In this document: piece after piece, positions 1-8,446 of the stretch
How the letters are laid out: the number at the start of each line of letters is the position of its first letter
Position numbering within the stretch: position 1 is the stretch's first letter
From: Deltaproteobacteria bacterium
Lineage (GTDB): Bacteria > Desulfobacterota > Syntrophia > Syntrophales > UBA2210
Reading direction: 5' to 3'
DNA: 56,664 nt
NCBI GenBank assembly: GCA_016933215.1
Contig: JAFGBH010000006.1
Span: 1-56,664, forward strand
Notes under the pieces: generated by a model
What the model saw: the letters and a program-made list of their open reading frames with translations, nothing else
The model's database searches: none
What the model was told of the DNA's origin: nothing
Position numbers and translations under genes: made by a program

Positions 1-168
1 GACGGCTCGGGAGCACTAAACAGCGTAGAACGTATCGCCCTGGGGTACCAGTTTAAAAAGGTCTATGATCCCGTCATTGCAAAGGGTGAGGTAACGGAGG
101 ATATCCTTGAACGGTGCAGGGAACTCGGTCAGACCCTGGCAGGGGGATGCGAGGCGGGGATTTACTGA
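1..168 (+). CDS. C-terminal fragment of an unidentified protein
   Basis: Frame 1 is open from the window edge to a TGA at 166-168, giving 55 residues that end in LAGGCEAGIY. The segment is charged and helical in look (VTEDILERCRELG) and reads as the tail of a soluble protein. I do not recognise the family. It converges on apgM, which ends 45 bp downstream on the other strand. The start and most of the gene lie outside the window. Confidence 0.55.
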   Translation, partial: DGSGALNSVERIALGYQFKKVYDPVIAKGEVTEDILERCRELGQTLAGGCEAGIY

Positions 169-213
169 GAAGGGGTGACGCTATTCCCCCATCGCGCGGC
201 ACGTTCCGATTTT

Positions 214-1422
214 TCAGGCCCCGAACTTTTTAAGCCGTCCCGCATGAGCGAGGGCGAGTGCCATCAGGTTGACCATCGGCATCCTGCCGATCCCGCCGGT
301 TATGCATTCCCTCTCGCCGAAACACTCCGTTCTGTCCGGTCTGCATGTGGGCGACGAGAGGAGTACCGGCACAGGATGCCAGCTGTGAGAGGCAAGTGCC
401 GCCGGTGTTGAGTGGTCTCCCGTGACAACCAGAACATCGGGCTGCAGGGCCGTAATGCGCGGAAGGAGTTTATCCACCGTTTCTATCGCAGCTACCTTGG
501 CCTCGAAATTGCCGTCTTCGCCGCGCGAATCGGTGTCTTTTATGTGGATGAAAAAGAAATCGTATCGATCGAAGTTTTCCTCCAATGCCTCAAATTCACC
601 CGCCACAGAGACGGTGGAGGGGTGGACGGTCATTCCCAGAAGACGCGCGATGCCCTGGTACATCGGATAATTTGCGATGGCGAGGGAATTAAGCTTAAAA
701 CGTTCCCGGAGTGACTTATATCTCCTGTAGTGCGCAAATCCTCTCAGGAGAATCATATTGGCCTTTTCTTCATCAGAGAGTGTTGCCCTCGCCTTTTCCC
801 GTACCTCCTCTATAATGGAAATCGTTTCCTCTGCCTCGGGAGTGAGTGCCCGGGGGGCGAGGGGAGGCATCCCCGTCGTTCCGGGATCTGTGTCGGCGAG
901 CTCTTCGTGAAGTTTGCCGCCTCGGAGGACCATGAGCGCCCGGTGTTCCCTTACCGGCTCGAAGAGGACCTCCACGTTTTTCTTGAGCGTGATATTTTCA
1001 TTCAGTTTACGGCATACCCTCCGGTTCGTTTCCGTATCGATCCGGCCGGCGCGCCTGTCAGTTATGATCCCTCTGTCGTCAAGGGTTGCAAAATTGACCC
1101 TGGCAAAGAGTTCGTTTCCCTTCATGGGAAAATCGATTCCCGCCGCGGCAAGAAGGCCCCTTCCCACATTATTCCTTAAGGGGTCGTAGCCGAAGAGAGA
1201 AAAATGGGCGGGTCCGCTTCCCGGGGTAATGCCGTAGCAGACAGGGTCCAAAAGACCGCAGATGGAACCCTTCGCAAGGGCGTCGAGATGTGGAGTCCTG
1301 GCCGCCTCGAGCTCTGTTTTATCCGCTCCGGGCAGGGGAAGACCCCCCAATCCGTCCAGGATCAGAAATACAATCTTCGTGTCATTTTCGATGACAAGTG
1401 TGTCAAGGAGATCTTTTTTCAT
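214..1422 (-). CDS. apgM: 2,3-bisphosphoglycerate-independent phosphoglycerate mutase, archaeal type
   Basis: This 402-aa protein should interconvert 3- and 2-phosphoglycerate in glycolysis/gluconeogenesis without a bisphosphoglycerate cofactor, in the cytoplasm. The N-terminus carries the metal-site Asp in FLILDGLGG and the AARTPHLDALA segment typical of ApgM. The C-terminal half has HIKDTDSRGEDG and VVTGDHSTP, which supply metal ligands of the alkaline-phosphatase-like fold. Length fits ApgM (about 400 aa) and not GpmI (about 510 aa). The ATG at 1422 has an AAGGG about 8 nt upstream. It is last in the minus-strand beta-oxidation run, separated from the acyl-CoA dehydrogenase by a strong hairpin, so it may be expressed partly independently. 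Confidence 0.93.
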   Translation of the reverse strand: MKKDLLDTLVIENDTKIVFLILDGLGGLPLPGADKTELEAARTPHLDALAKGSICGLLDPVCYGITPGSGPAHFSLFGYDPLRNNVGRGLLAAAGIDFPMKGNELFARVNFATLDDRGIITDRRAGRIDTETNRRVCRKLNENITLKKNVEVLFEPVREHRALMVLRGGKLHEELADTDPGTTGMPPLAPRALTPEAEETISIIEEVREKARATLSDEEKANMILLRGFAHYRRYKSLRERFKLNSLAIANYPMYQGIARLLGMTVHPSTVSVAGEFEALEENFDRYDFFFIHIKDTDSRGEDGNFEAKVAAIETVDKLLPRITALQPDVLVVTGDHSTPAALASHSWHPVPVLLSSPTCRPDRTECFGERECITGGIGRMPMVNLMALALAHAGRLKKFGA

Positions 1423-1438
1423 GACTACACCCTTAGGA

Positions 1439-1473
1439 CCCTTTCGGGCGGGTATCAGGCCCGCCCGAAAGGG
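1439..1473 (-). promoter_or_regulatory. strong intercistronic hairpin between acyl-CoA dehydrogenase gene and apgM
   Basis: A perfect 14-bp inverted repeat (CCCTTTCGGGCGGG) with a 7-nt loop occupies most of the 61-bp gap. There is no T-run on the minus strand after it, so it is not a classical terminator. It sits 17 nt before the apgM start and could protect the 3' end of the upstream message or modulate apgM translation. Confidence 0.6.
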
Positions 1474-1483
1474 GGGTTAATTA

Positions 1484-2632
1484 TTACCGTGCTCCCAGAA
1501 GTTTTCTCGCAATTACCACCCTCTGGATCTCGTTGGTGCCCTCGTAAATCTGGCATATTTTGGCGTCCCGCATATGGCGTTCTGCAGGATAATCCTTGCA
1601 GTATCCGTAGCCGCCGAATATCTGCACGCCTTCTACGGCGGCCTTCATGGCTACGTCCGACGCGTACATCTTTGCCATGGCCGATTCCTTCTCAAAATTG
1701 TAGCCCTTGTCTTCCATCCAAGCAGCCTTGAGCAAGAGCATCTCGGCGGCATCGAGTTCGGTCGCCATATCGGCAAGTTTCCACTGGATAGCCTGAAACG
1801 ACGTAATCGTCTGGCCAAACTGTACCCTGTCCTTCGCATATTCGAGAGAGTCTTCCAGGACGGCCCTGCCGATTCCGAGGGCCTGACAGCCAATTCCTAT
1901 CCTGCCCGCATTGAGACCCTCCATCATCTGCCGGAATCCTTCGCCCGGTTTTCCCAAGAGATTCTCGGCGGGGCCCTCGGCATCTTCGAAAACGAGTTCC
2001 GCCGTTCCCGACGCGAGAATGCCCATCTTTTCCTCGATGGTTCCCAGGCTGTATCCTGGAGTGTTTTCGAGGTCGACAATAAGGTTGATGATTCCCTTGT
2101 AGCCCTTCGAGGGGTCTTCATTGGCGGCGAGGACACAATATTTTGCAACATTCCCGTTGGTGATGAACTTCTTGACGCCGTTCACGATATATTTGTCGCC
2201 CTTCAGTTCGGCGCGACACCTGAGGGCAGCCGCGTCACAGCCGGCACCGGCCTCGGTGAGGGCGTAACATCCCTCCACTTCGCCCCCTGCCACGGGTGCG
2301 AGAAACTTCTTTTTCTGTTCATCCGTTCCGAAGGTCTTCACGGGGTGCCCGTAAAGCGAGTTGTTCACCGAGGTAATGACGCCGCAGCTCGCACAGCCAC
2401 GGGAAATTTCCGTGAGGGCCAGGACATAGGTGACATTGTCCATTCCGGCACCGTTGTAGTCGGTGGAAACGGAGACACCCATGAGTCCCATTTCACCCAG
2501 CTTTCTGCAAATTTCTTCGGGATGACGGTGTGTCTCATCCAGCTCGGCGGCAATCGGTTTTATCTCCTCGTCGACAAACCGCTTTACCATATCCTTTACC
2601 ATCTGTTGCTCTTCCGTAGGTGCAAAATTCAT
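1484..2632 (-). CDS. short-chain acyl-CoA dehydrogenase (butyryl-CoA dehydrogenase-like)
   Basis: This 382-aa FAD enzyme should oxidise a short acyl-CoA to the enoyl-CoA, or run in reverse, passing electrons to ETF. The start was moved from the ORF-track position to the ATG at 2632, which has AGAAGGAG upstream and begins MNFAPTEEQQMV as the family does; the longer ORF would overlap the crotonase gene. The FAD/substrate motif CYALTEAGAGCDAA lies near residue 125. The C-terminal QIYEGTNEIQRVVIAR carries the catalytic Glu of the short-chain class. It follows crotonase by 61 bp, completing the set ligase-thiolase-HBD-crotonase-dehydrogenase. No etfAB is present in the window. Confidence 0.92.
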   Translation of the reverse strand: MNFAPTEEQQMVKDMVKRFVDEEIKPIAAELDETHRHPEEICRKLGEMGLMGVSVSTDYNGAGMDNVTYVLALTEISRGCASCGVITSVNNSLYGHPVKTFGTDEQKKKFLAPVAGGEVEGCYALTEAGAGCDAAALRCRAELKGDKYIVNGVKKFITNGNVAKYCVLAANEDPSKGYKGIINLIVDLENTPGYSLGTIEEKMGILASGTAELVFEDAEGPAENLLGKPGEGFRQMMEGLNAGRIGIGCQALGIGRAVLEDSLEYAKDRVQFGQTITSFQAIQWKLADMATELDAAEMLLLKAAWMEDKGYNFEKESAMAKMYASDVAMKAAVEGVQIFGGYGYCKDYPAERHMRDAKICQIYEGTNEIQRVVIARKLLGAR

Positions 2633-2693
2633 ATAGTTACTCCTTCTGTCGTTGTGTATTTTTTTGAGGCACCCTTCGTTCGACGGAAGATTA

Positions 2694-3476
2694 TTACCGA
2701 CCCTTATAGCCGGGCTTCCGTTTTTCAAGAAATGCCTTCATTCCCTCCTTCTGATCCTGTGTGCTGAAGCACTGGGCGCAGCATTCCACCTCGAGTCTCC
2801 CCGCGTTATCCAGGGGGAGGTCGTATCCGAAATTGATCGAGTGCTTTGCCATCTTGAGCTGAAACGGTGGGAGCCCGGAGAGCTTCCGTGCAAATTTCAT
2901 CGTCTCTTCCAGCAGTGTCTCGGGGGGATAGATCCTGTTGACAAGACCGATTTCATAGGCCCGCTGAGCGTCGATCTGTTCGCCGCTCATAACGAGTTCC
3001 TTCGCCCGTCCCATTCCGATGAGTCTCGGAAGCCGCTGTGTCCCTCCCCATCCGGGGATGAGACCGATGAGTATCTCAGGCTGGCCGAACCGTGCCTTCT
3101 CCGAGGCAAATCTCATGTCGCAGGCCATGGAGATCTCCGTACCCCCGCCAAGGGCAAAACCGTTGACCGCCGCGATTGATGGCTTCGATGCGGTTTCGAG
3201 AAGCCGTAGCGTTTCGTGACCCAGTTCCATAAATGCAAGTGCCTCTCGCGGTTCCAGATCCTGCATCTGGGCGATGTCGGCACCTGCCACAAAGGCCTTA
3301 TCGCCCGAGCCGGTCAGTATCATAACCCTGATATCGTCATTATCCCGGCAGAGGGTAACGGCATCCTTCAACTCCGACATCGTCTCTGAGTTCATCGCAT
3401 TCAGCGCCTTCGGCCTGTTAAAGGTGATGGTGGCGATACCTTCTTCCATACTGAAGATGATATTGTTATAGTCCAT
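2694..3476 (-). CDS. enoyl-CoA hydratase (crotonase)
   Basis: This 260-aa crotonase-fold protein should hydrate crotonyl-CoA to 3-hydroxybutyryl-CoA. The oxyanion-hole segment AFVAGADIAQM is near residue 60. Both catalytic glutamates are visible, one in GGGTEISMACD and one in FGQPEILIG, matching the pair of mitochondrial crotonase. The C-terminus FLEKRKPGYKGR is typical. An AGGAG lies 8 nt before the ATG. It is 15 bp downstream of the hydroxybutyryl-CoA dehydrogenase gene, so the two are almost certainly cotranscribed. Confidence 0.93.
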   Translation of the reverse strand: MDYNNIIFSMEEGIATITFNRPKALNAMNSETMSELKDAVTLCRDNDDIRVMILTGSGDKAFVAGADIAQMQDLEPREALAFMELGHETLRLLETASKPSIAAVNGFALGGGTEISMACDMRFASEKARFGQPEILIGLIPGWGGTQRLPRLIGMGRAKELVMSGEQIDAQRAYEIGLVNRIYPPETLLEETMKFARKLSGLPPFQLKMAKHSINFGYDLPLDNAGRLEVECCAQCFSTQDQKEGMKAFLEKRKPGYKGR

Positions 3477-3491
3477 TATCGCATCTCCTTG

Positions 3492-4352
3492 TTATTGTTC
3501 GCTGTAATCGTAAAATCCCCTTCCCGTCTTCCTCCCGAGGTATCCCGCGTCGACATACTTCTTGAGGAGCGGACAGGGCCGGTATTTCGAATCACCGAGG
3601 CCTTTATGGAGAACCTCCATGATAGCGAGACAGGTGTCAAGCCCGATAAGATCGGCCAGTTTCAGCGGTCCCATCGGATGGTTCATTCCCAGCGTCATGA
3701 TACTGTCGATCGCTTCCGCGGTGCCGACTCCTTCATAGAGGGCGTAGACCGCTTCGTTCAACATCGGTATCAGTATGCGATTTGCGATAAAACCGGGAAA
3801 GTCTTCGCAGGCAACGGGAGTCTTGCCGAACTTTGTTGAGAGACTTTCCGTGAGCGCAAAGGTCTCTTCCGACGTGGCGAGACCCTTGATCACTTCGACA
3901 AGTTTCATTACCGGCACGGGATTCATGAAATGCATGCCGATGACAAGCTCCGGCCTCTTCGTTGCAGCGGCAATCCTGGTGATCGGGATTGATGAGGTGT
4001 TTGAGGCGAGGACGACGCCCGGTTTGCAGGCTGCGTCAAGCTTTCTGAATATATCGAGCTTCAGGTCTTCACGCTCGACGGCTGCCTCGACGACAAAATC
4101 GGCGTCTTTCATATCTTCAAGGTTTGTGCTCTTCTTGATGCGGCCGAGAATTTTCCCCTTCTCGTCTTCCGTAAGCTTTTCCTTTTTGACCAGTCGGTCG
4201 AGGTTTTTCGAAATGGCATTGTAGCCTCTCTCGACGAATTCATCGGCAATATCGTTCATGATGACATTAAGACCGCCAAGGTGGGCGGCAACCTGTGCAA
4301 TGCCGTTTCCCATCTGACCGGCACCCACAACTCCAAATGTTTTTACTTCCAT
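3492..4352 (-). CDS. hbd: 3-hydroxybutyryl-CoA dehydrogenase
   Basis: This 286-aa NAD(P)-dependent dehydrogenase interconverts 3-hydroxybutyryl-CoA and acetoacetyl-CoA. The N-terminal Rossmann motif [14 protein letters not shown] is at residues 7-20. The substrate segment [10 protein letters not shown], the catalytic-His motif [11 protein letters not shown] and the C-terminal [16 protein letters not shown] are all intact. It is a stand-alone short form, not fused to a hydratase. An AAGGAGA precedes the ATG. Together with crotonase and thiolase it forms the C4 part of beta-oxidation; direction cannot be told from sequence. Confidence 0.95.
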   Translation of the reverse strand: MEVKTFGVVGAGQMGNGIAQVAAHLGGLNVIMNDIADEFVERGYNAISKNLDRLVKKEKLTEDEKGKILGRIKKSTNLEDMKDADFVVEAAVEREDLKLDIFRKLDAACKPGVVLASNTSSIPITRIAAATKRPELVIGMHFMNPVPVMKLVEVIKGLATSEETFALTESLSTKFGKTPVACEDFPGFIANRILIPMLNEAVYALYEGVGTAEAIDSIMTLGMNHPMGPLKLADLIGLDTCLAIMEVLHKGLGDSKYRPCPLLKKYVDAGYLGRKTGRGFYDYSEQ

Positions 4353-4439
4353 TGTTGTTCTCCTTATCGTTCTTAACGTAATAATCGGGGTCGGAGCCGA
4401 TGGTGCAGCAGGCAGAAAGCATCACTTGTTTGACAGGGA

Positions 4440-4465
4440 GGCACGGGACACTTCTGCTCCGTGCC
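4440..4465. terminator. hairpin between thiolase and hbd genes
   Basis: GGCACGG and CCGTGCC flank a 12-nt loop inside the 173-bp gap between thiolase and hbd. The T-rich side (TTTCCCC) is on the plus strand, where there is no gene to terminate. On the operon strand it would act as a spacer or processing hairpin. The rest of this gap holds no ORF I can support. Confidence 0.35.
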
Positions 4466-4525
4466 TTTCCCCTCTGCTTTTGCGGTTCCTTCTGTCCGAC
4501 CCTTTCTCAATATGTAAAGGGTTTC

Positions 4526-5821
4526 CTATACCCTTTCAAGGACCATGGCCATACCCTGGCCGCCGCCGATGCAGAGTGTGGCGAGTCCCAGATTGAGGTC
4601 TTTCTTTTTCATCTGCATTGCCAGGCTGTAGGTGATCCTGGCGCCGGTGCATCCAATCGGATGGCCGATGGAAATCCCGCTGCCGTTGAGGTTGCAATTA
4701 TCGAGGGAGATGTCCAACTCGCGCATGCAGGCAATCGCCTGGCAGGCAAAGGCCTCATTCAGTTCTATGTAATCCATGTCTTTTACTGTCAGCCCCAGTT
4801 GATGCATAACCTTTCGTGTGGCCGGAATGGGCCCCAGCCCCATATAGGCGGTATCCACGCCGCCCGAGGCGTATCCCTTTATCTTTGCTATGGGTTCGAG
4901 CCTCAGTTCCTTTGCCTTTTCGGCGCTCATCAACACAACGGCCGCAGCCGCGTCATTGATGCCTGATGCATTGCCGGCGGTTACGGTTCCTTTTCCGTCT
5001 TTTGTAAAGACGGGGCGGAGCTCTGCCATTTTTTCCAGCGTTGTGTCCATCGGGCGTTCATCGACGTCGAATATCTTGGGGTTACCCCTTCGTTGCGGCA
5101 TGACGACCGGCACAATTTCATCCTTGAATTCACCGCGGGCGATGGCCGCCAGCGCCCGCTGATGGCTGAGGAGCCCCAGTTCATCCTGTTCCTCTCTGGT
5201 AATTCCGTATTTTGCGGCGATATTTTCGGCGGTAAATCCCATGTGATACTTGTTGAAAATCTCATAGAGACCGTCATGGACCATGGTGTCGGTAATCTGA
5301 CCGAAGGGCATACTCATTCTGTATCCCCAGCGCGCATTGGGCAGGGCGAACGGTGCCGTGCTCATTGATTCCATACCGCCTGCAACAATCATGTCCGCGT
5401 CACCTGCCTTTATGGCCTGAGCGGCCAGGGCTATTGCCTTCATTCCCGACGCACAGATCTTGTTGACGGTAATCGTCGTGGTCTCTTCAGGTAAGCCCGC
5501 ATATATGGATGCCTGACGTCCCGGGTTCTGTCCCTGAGCCGCCTGGATAACGTTTCCCATAATACATTCGTCAAAATAAACGGGTGTCAGCGAGTCATCA
5601 TAATCGTAATACTTTTCGTTTATTTCCGTCTTGTCGAATTCACCAAAAACATCGGGACGGCATGATTTTATAAAATCACTGATGACGGGTCGTACTCCCG
5701 CTCTTTTTATGGCCTCTTTAATAACGAGCGCGCCAAGGTCAACGCACTTGACATCCTTGAGAGAACCGCCAAAGGTCCCGACGGCTGTCCTCGCTCCACT
5801 CACAATTACTACCTCTTTCAT
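4526..5821 (-). CDS. acetyl-CoA acetyltransferase (thiolase) with an unusual insertion
   Basis: This 431-aa thiolase should interconvert acetoacetyl-CoA plus CoA with two acetyl-CoA. The nucleophilic Cys is in NKICASGMKAI (about residue 123), the active-site His in GHPIGCTGAR, the second Cys in CIGGGQGMAMV, and NEAFACQAIA is intact. The family is usually about 392 aa with the Cys near 88-91. The extra length is an insertion of about 35 residues at roughly 45-84, rich in Asp, Tyr and Glu (INEKYYDYDDSLTP), just before the conserved IMGNVIQA. A good RBS (AAAGGAGA) precedes the ATG. It sits between the ligase and hbd genes. Confidence 0.93.
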   Translation of the reverse strand: MKEVVIVSGARTAVGTFGGSLKDVKCVDLGALVIKEAIKRAGVRPVISDFIKSCRPDVFGEFDKTEINEKYYDYDDSLTPVYFDECIMGNVIQAAQGQNPGRQASIYAGLPEETTTITVNKICASGMKAIALAAQAIKAGDADMIVAGGMESMSTAPFALPNARWGYRMSMPFGQITDTMVHDGLYEIFNKYHMGFTAENIAAKYGITREEQDELGLLSHQRALAAIARGEFKDEIVPVVMPQRRGNPKIFDVDERPMDTTLEKMAELRPVFTKDGKGTVTAGNASGINDAAAAVVLMSAEKAKELRLEPIAKIKGYASGGVDTAYMGLGPIPATRKVMHQLGLTVKDMDYIELNEAFACQAIACMRELDISLDNCNLNGSGISIGHPIGCTGARITYSLAMQMKKKDLNLGLATLCIGGGQGMAMVLERV

Positions 5822-5899
5822 ATTGTATCTCCTTTACAAGAATTTATTCATGACAAGCATAATATATGCCATCTGACGTATAGTTTTTCGAATTTAAAT

Positions 5900-7363
5900 T
5901 CAAGGCATATTTTCGACGAACTCCACCTCCCTGGGACACTTATAAGGAGAGAGATACTGCCTGCAATGACGTATGATCTCTTTGTCGTTCATATCGGCAT
6001 TGTCCTCTTTGACGATCAGCGCCCTCACTATCTCTCCTCTCATTAAATCGGATTTTCCCGTGACCAGTGACGATTTCACCGCGGGATGGATAGCAAGGAT
6101 GTCCTCAACCTCCCGGGGATAGACGTTGTAACCGCTCGTGATAATCATCCGCTTCTTAAGGCCCGTAATAAAGATATAGCCGTCCTCATCAATCCTGGCA
6201 AGATCTCCCGTATAAAGCCAGCCCTCTTTAATGACCTCCTCCGTTGCGGCGTCGTCTTTGTAGTACCCCTTCATGACGTTGGGACCCCTGATTACGAGCT
6301 CTCCTATCTCGCCGGACGGCAATTCATTGCCGTCATCGTCGAATATCTTCGCCTCCACCTCGGGGATCGGAATGCCGATGGAACCCAGTTTCTGTTCCAT
6401 GTCTATCCTGTTGACGGAACAGACCGGCGAGGCCTCGGTGAGGCCGTATCCCTCCACCAAGAGTGTCCCGAAGCTTTCGGAAAAAGTGGAAATGTATTCG
6501 GGGGGCATTGTGGATCCGCCGGTAATACAGAATCTCAGAGAACTGAGATCATGGTTTTTTGCATCCTCATAGAGGAGCATGCCCAGAAAGAGTCTCGGCA
6601 CCGCCGCGATGTAGGTGACCTTCTCCCGCTCTATGGATTTGAAGATGCTCTCTATGTTGAAATGGTCCATCATGACGATGCTGGCACCGGCCTTAATGAT
6701 CATGAGCATATTGACGGAGGCACCGAAGGAGTGGAAAAGGGGGATCAGACAGAATCCCCTGTCTTCTTCAGTGCCGTGACAGATATCCTCAAGGAGCCGT
6801 GACTGTGTTGCAAGATTTCGGTGGGTAAGGACAGCCCCGCGAGGTTTCCCGGTAAGGCCCGAGGTATAGATCATTACCGCGGGATCATTGCCTGCTACCG
6901 GCGGCATATCGAGTTCGTAGGGGCCTGCTTTAATCGTTTCTTCTATGGAGACATCCCCCTCGTTGCCTTCAGTGACAATAAGGTGTCGCACGAGGGGAAG
7001 GTCGTCTCTGATTTCCTCAAATCTCCGTGCCGACGACGGGACCGTTATAAGGGCCTTTGAATCGCTGTTTTCGAGCAGATATTTCAGTTCGTAGGCCGTT
7101 GAAAGTGTGTTGATCGTGACGGCGACGGCACCCAATGTGAGTGCGGCATAATAGGATATAATGAACTCCGGGATGTTCGGGAGCATGATTGCCACCTTAT
7201 CGCCCTTTGTGATGCCCAGGCCTTTCAGTCTGTTTCCGAGGGCATTCACGGACCGTTCCAAAACATCGTAGGATATCCGTCTATCCTCGTAGATGATTGC
7301 TGTCCTTGAGGGGAATCTCCGGCAGGTACCGGCGAGCATTTCTCCCAGACTTATATCTTCCAT
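5900..7363 (-). CDS. AMP-dependent acyl-CoA synthetase lacking the C-terminal catalytic-lysine motif
   Basis: This 487-aa ANL-superfamily ligase should activate a fatty acid to its acyl-AMP and acyl-CoA. The ATG at 7363 (MEDISLGEML) was chosen because GGGAGG lies 6 nt upstream; the ORF-track start adds 18 unlikely residues. Visible motifs are the P-loop-like MIYTSGLTGKPRG, EGYGLTEASP, and YTGDLARIDEDGY with the hinge GLKKRMIITSGYNVYP. The protein stops at YKCPREVEFVENMP, just before where relatives have the PxxxxGKxxRR lysine needed for adenylation, and there is no continuation in any nearby frame. It heads the minus-strand beta-oxidation cluster. It may be partly impaired or rely on the thioester half-reaction only. 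Confidence 0.88.
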   Translation of the reverse strand: MEDISLGEMLAGTCRRFPSRTAIIYEDRRISYDVLERSVNALGNRLKGLGITKGDKVAIMLPNIPEFIISYYAALTLGAVAVTINTLSTAYELKYLLENSDSKALITVPSSARRFEEIRDDLPLVRHLIVTEGNEGDVSIEETIKAGPYELDMPPVAGNDPAVMIYTSGLTGKPRGAVLTHRNLATQSRLLEDICHGTEEDRGFCLIPLFHSFGASVNMLMIIKAGASIVMMDHFNIESIFKSIEREKVTYIAAVPRLFLGMLLYEDAKNHDLSSLRFCITGGSTMPPEYISTFSESFGTLLVEGYGLTEASPVCSVNRIDMEQKLGSIGIPIPEVEAKIFDDDGNELPSGEIGELVIRGPNVMKGYYKDDAATEEVIKEGWLYTGDLARIDEDGYIFITGLKKRMIITSGYNVYPREVEDILAIHPAVKSSLVTGKSDLMRGEIVRALIVKEDNADMNDKEIIRHCRQYLSPYKCPREVEFVENMP

Positions 7364-7495
7364 ACAAACCTCCCGTAAAAAGCAAAAAACCATAACACAA
7401 GGAGTGCATTCTTTCAAGAGAGATATACAATGATTATAACTGATTGGTTTGCGTCGTCTGAACGCCGTTGCGATATCTTCTTATACCTGATTGTC

Positions 7496-7536
7496 TTGAC
7501 ATTTATAGGGTGTCTGGGATAGAAGTCCCCTATAAA
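7496..7536 (+). promoter_or_regulatory. candidate folD promoter with overlapping inverted repeat
   Basis: A TTGACA at 7496-7501 is followed after 16 nt by GATAGA, a weak -10. A perfect 9-bp inverted repeat, TTTATAGGG/CCCTATAAA (7502-7510 and 7528-7536), overlaps this and could be an operator or leader hairpin. It lies in the divergent gap between the acyl-CoA ligase and folD. The remaining 7364-7495 shows only the ligase RBS. Confidence 0.4.
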
Positions 7537-7567
7537 AATTATCACAGAGGGGAGCATTCGGCGAGTC

Positions 7568-8410
7568 ATGGCTACTATCATCGACGGGAAGAAGATATCG
7601 AAATCTGTAAGGGATGAGATCAGGGAAACAACGCTCCGCATGAAAAATGAAAGGGGAATTGTTCCGGGTCTTGCCGTTGTGCTTGTGGGTGACGACCCCG
7701 CATCGAAAATCTATGTCAGGGGCAAAAAAAATGCCTGTGACGAGGTGGGATTTCTGTCGAAGGAATTCAAGCTTCCCGGCGATACGAGCGAGGCAGAGCT
7801 TCTCGATATTATTGACGGGTTAAATCGGGATAGTGAAATACACGGTTTCCTGGTTCAACTCCCCGTCCCGAAACATATCAGGGTCGATGCTATTATCGAG
7901 GCAATCGATCCGAAAAAGGATGTTGACGGTTTTCATCCCTACAATGTGGGGAGGCTGTTCTCTGGTAATCCCTACCACAGGTCCTGCACGCCGGCGGGTA
8001 TCCTCGAGCTCCTCGACAGATACGGAATCGAGATAGAGGGAAAAGAGGCGGTTATCGTGGGAAGGAGTATCCTCGTGGGGAAACCGCTTGCCCTGATGCT
8101 TCTTGAGAGAAACGCCACGGTTACGCTCTGCCATACAAGAACGAGGAACCTTTCAGAGGTTACGAAAAGGGCGGAAATCCTCGTTGCGGCGGCGGGGAAT
8201 GCCGAGATGATAAAGGCAGATATGGTGAAAGACGGTGCCGTCGTCATTGATGTGGGCACAAACAGGCTGGAGAACGGCAAGCTTCTGGGGGATGTGGCCT
8301 TTTCCGAGGTTTCCGAAAGGGTTTCCTATATCACCCCCGTTCCCGGGGGGGTTGGCCCGATGACCATAGCGATGCTGTTAAACAATACGTTGAATGCTTC
8401 ACGCATATAA
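7568..8410 (+). CDS. folD: bifunctional methylenetetrahydrofolate dehydrogenase/cyclohydrolase
   Basis: This 280-aa cytosolic enzyme oxidises 5,10-methylene-THF to 5,10-methenyl-THF and hydrolyses it to 10-formyl-THF. The catalytic region YVRGKKNACDEVGF (about 51-64), QLPVPKHI and PKKDVDGFHPYNVGRL are present, as are the cofactor loop VGRSILVGKPLA and the C-terminal TPVPGGVGPMT. Length matches the family. The ATG is preceded by GAGGGGAG at a rather long distance. It starts the plus-strand block and is divergent from the beta-oxidation cluster. It could serve purine synthesis or C1 metabolism. Confidence 0.96.
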   Translation: MATIIDGKKISKSVRDEIRETTLRMKNERGIVPGLAVVLVGDDPASKIYVRGKKNACDEVGFLSKEFKLPGDTSEAELLDIIDGLNRDSEIHGFLVQLPVPKHIRVDAIIEAIDPKKDVDGFHPYNVGRLFSGNPYHRSCTPAGILELLDRYGIEIEGKEAVIVGRSILVGKPLALMLLERNATVTLCHTRTRNLSEVTKRAEILVAAAGNAEMIKADMVKDGAVVIDVGTNRLENGKLLGDVAFSEVSERVSYITPVPGGVGPMTIAMLLNNTLNASRI

Positions 8411-8446
8411 CTCAAAACAACAGAACGTCGATCGGATAGTAGCTGT

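Noticed and set aside
1574-2767. 397-aa plus-strand ORF
   Set aside because: It is the antisense shadow of the acyl-CoA dehydrogenase gene, whose motifs and RBS are clear.
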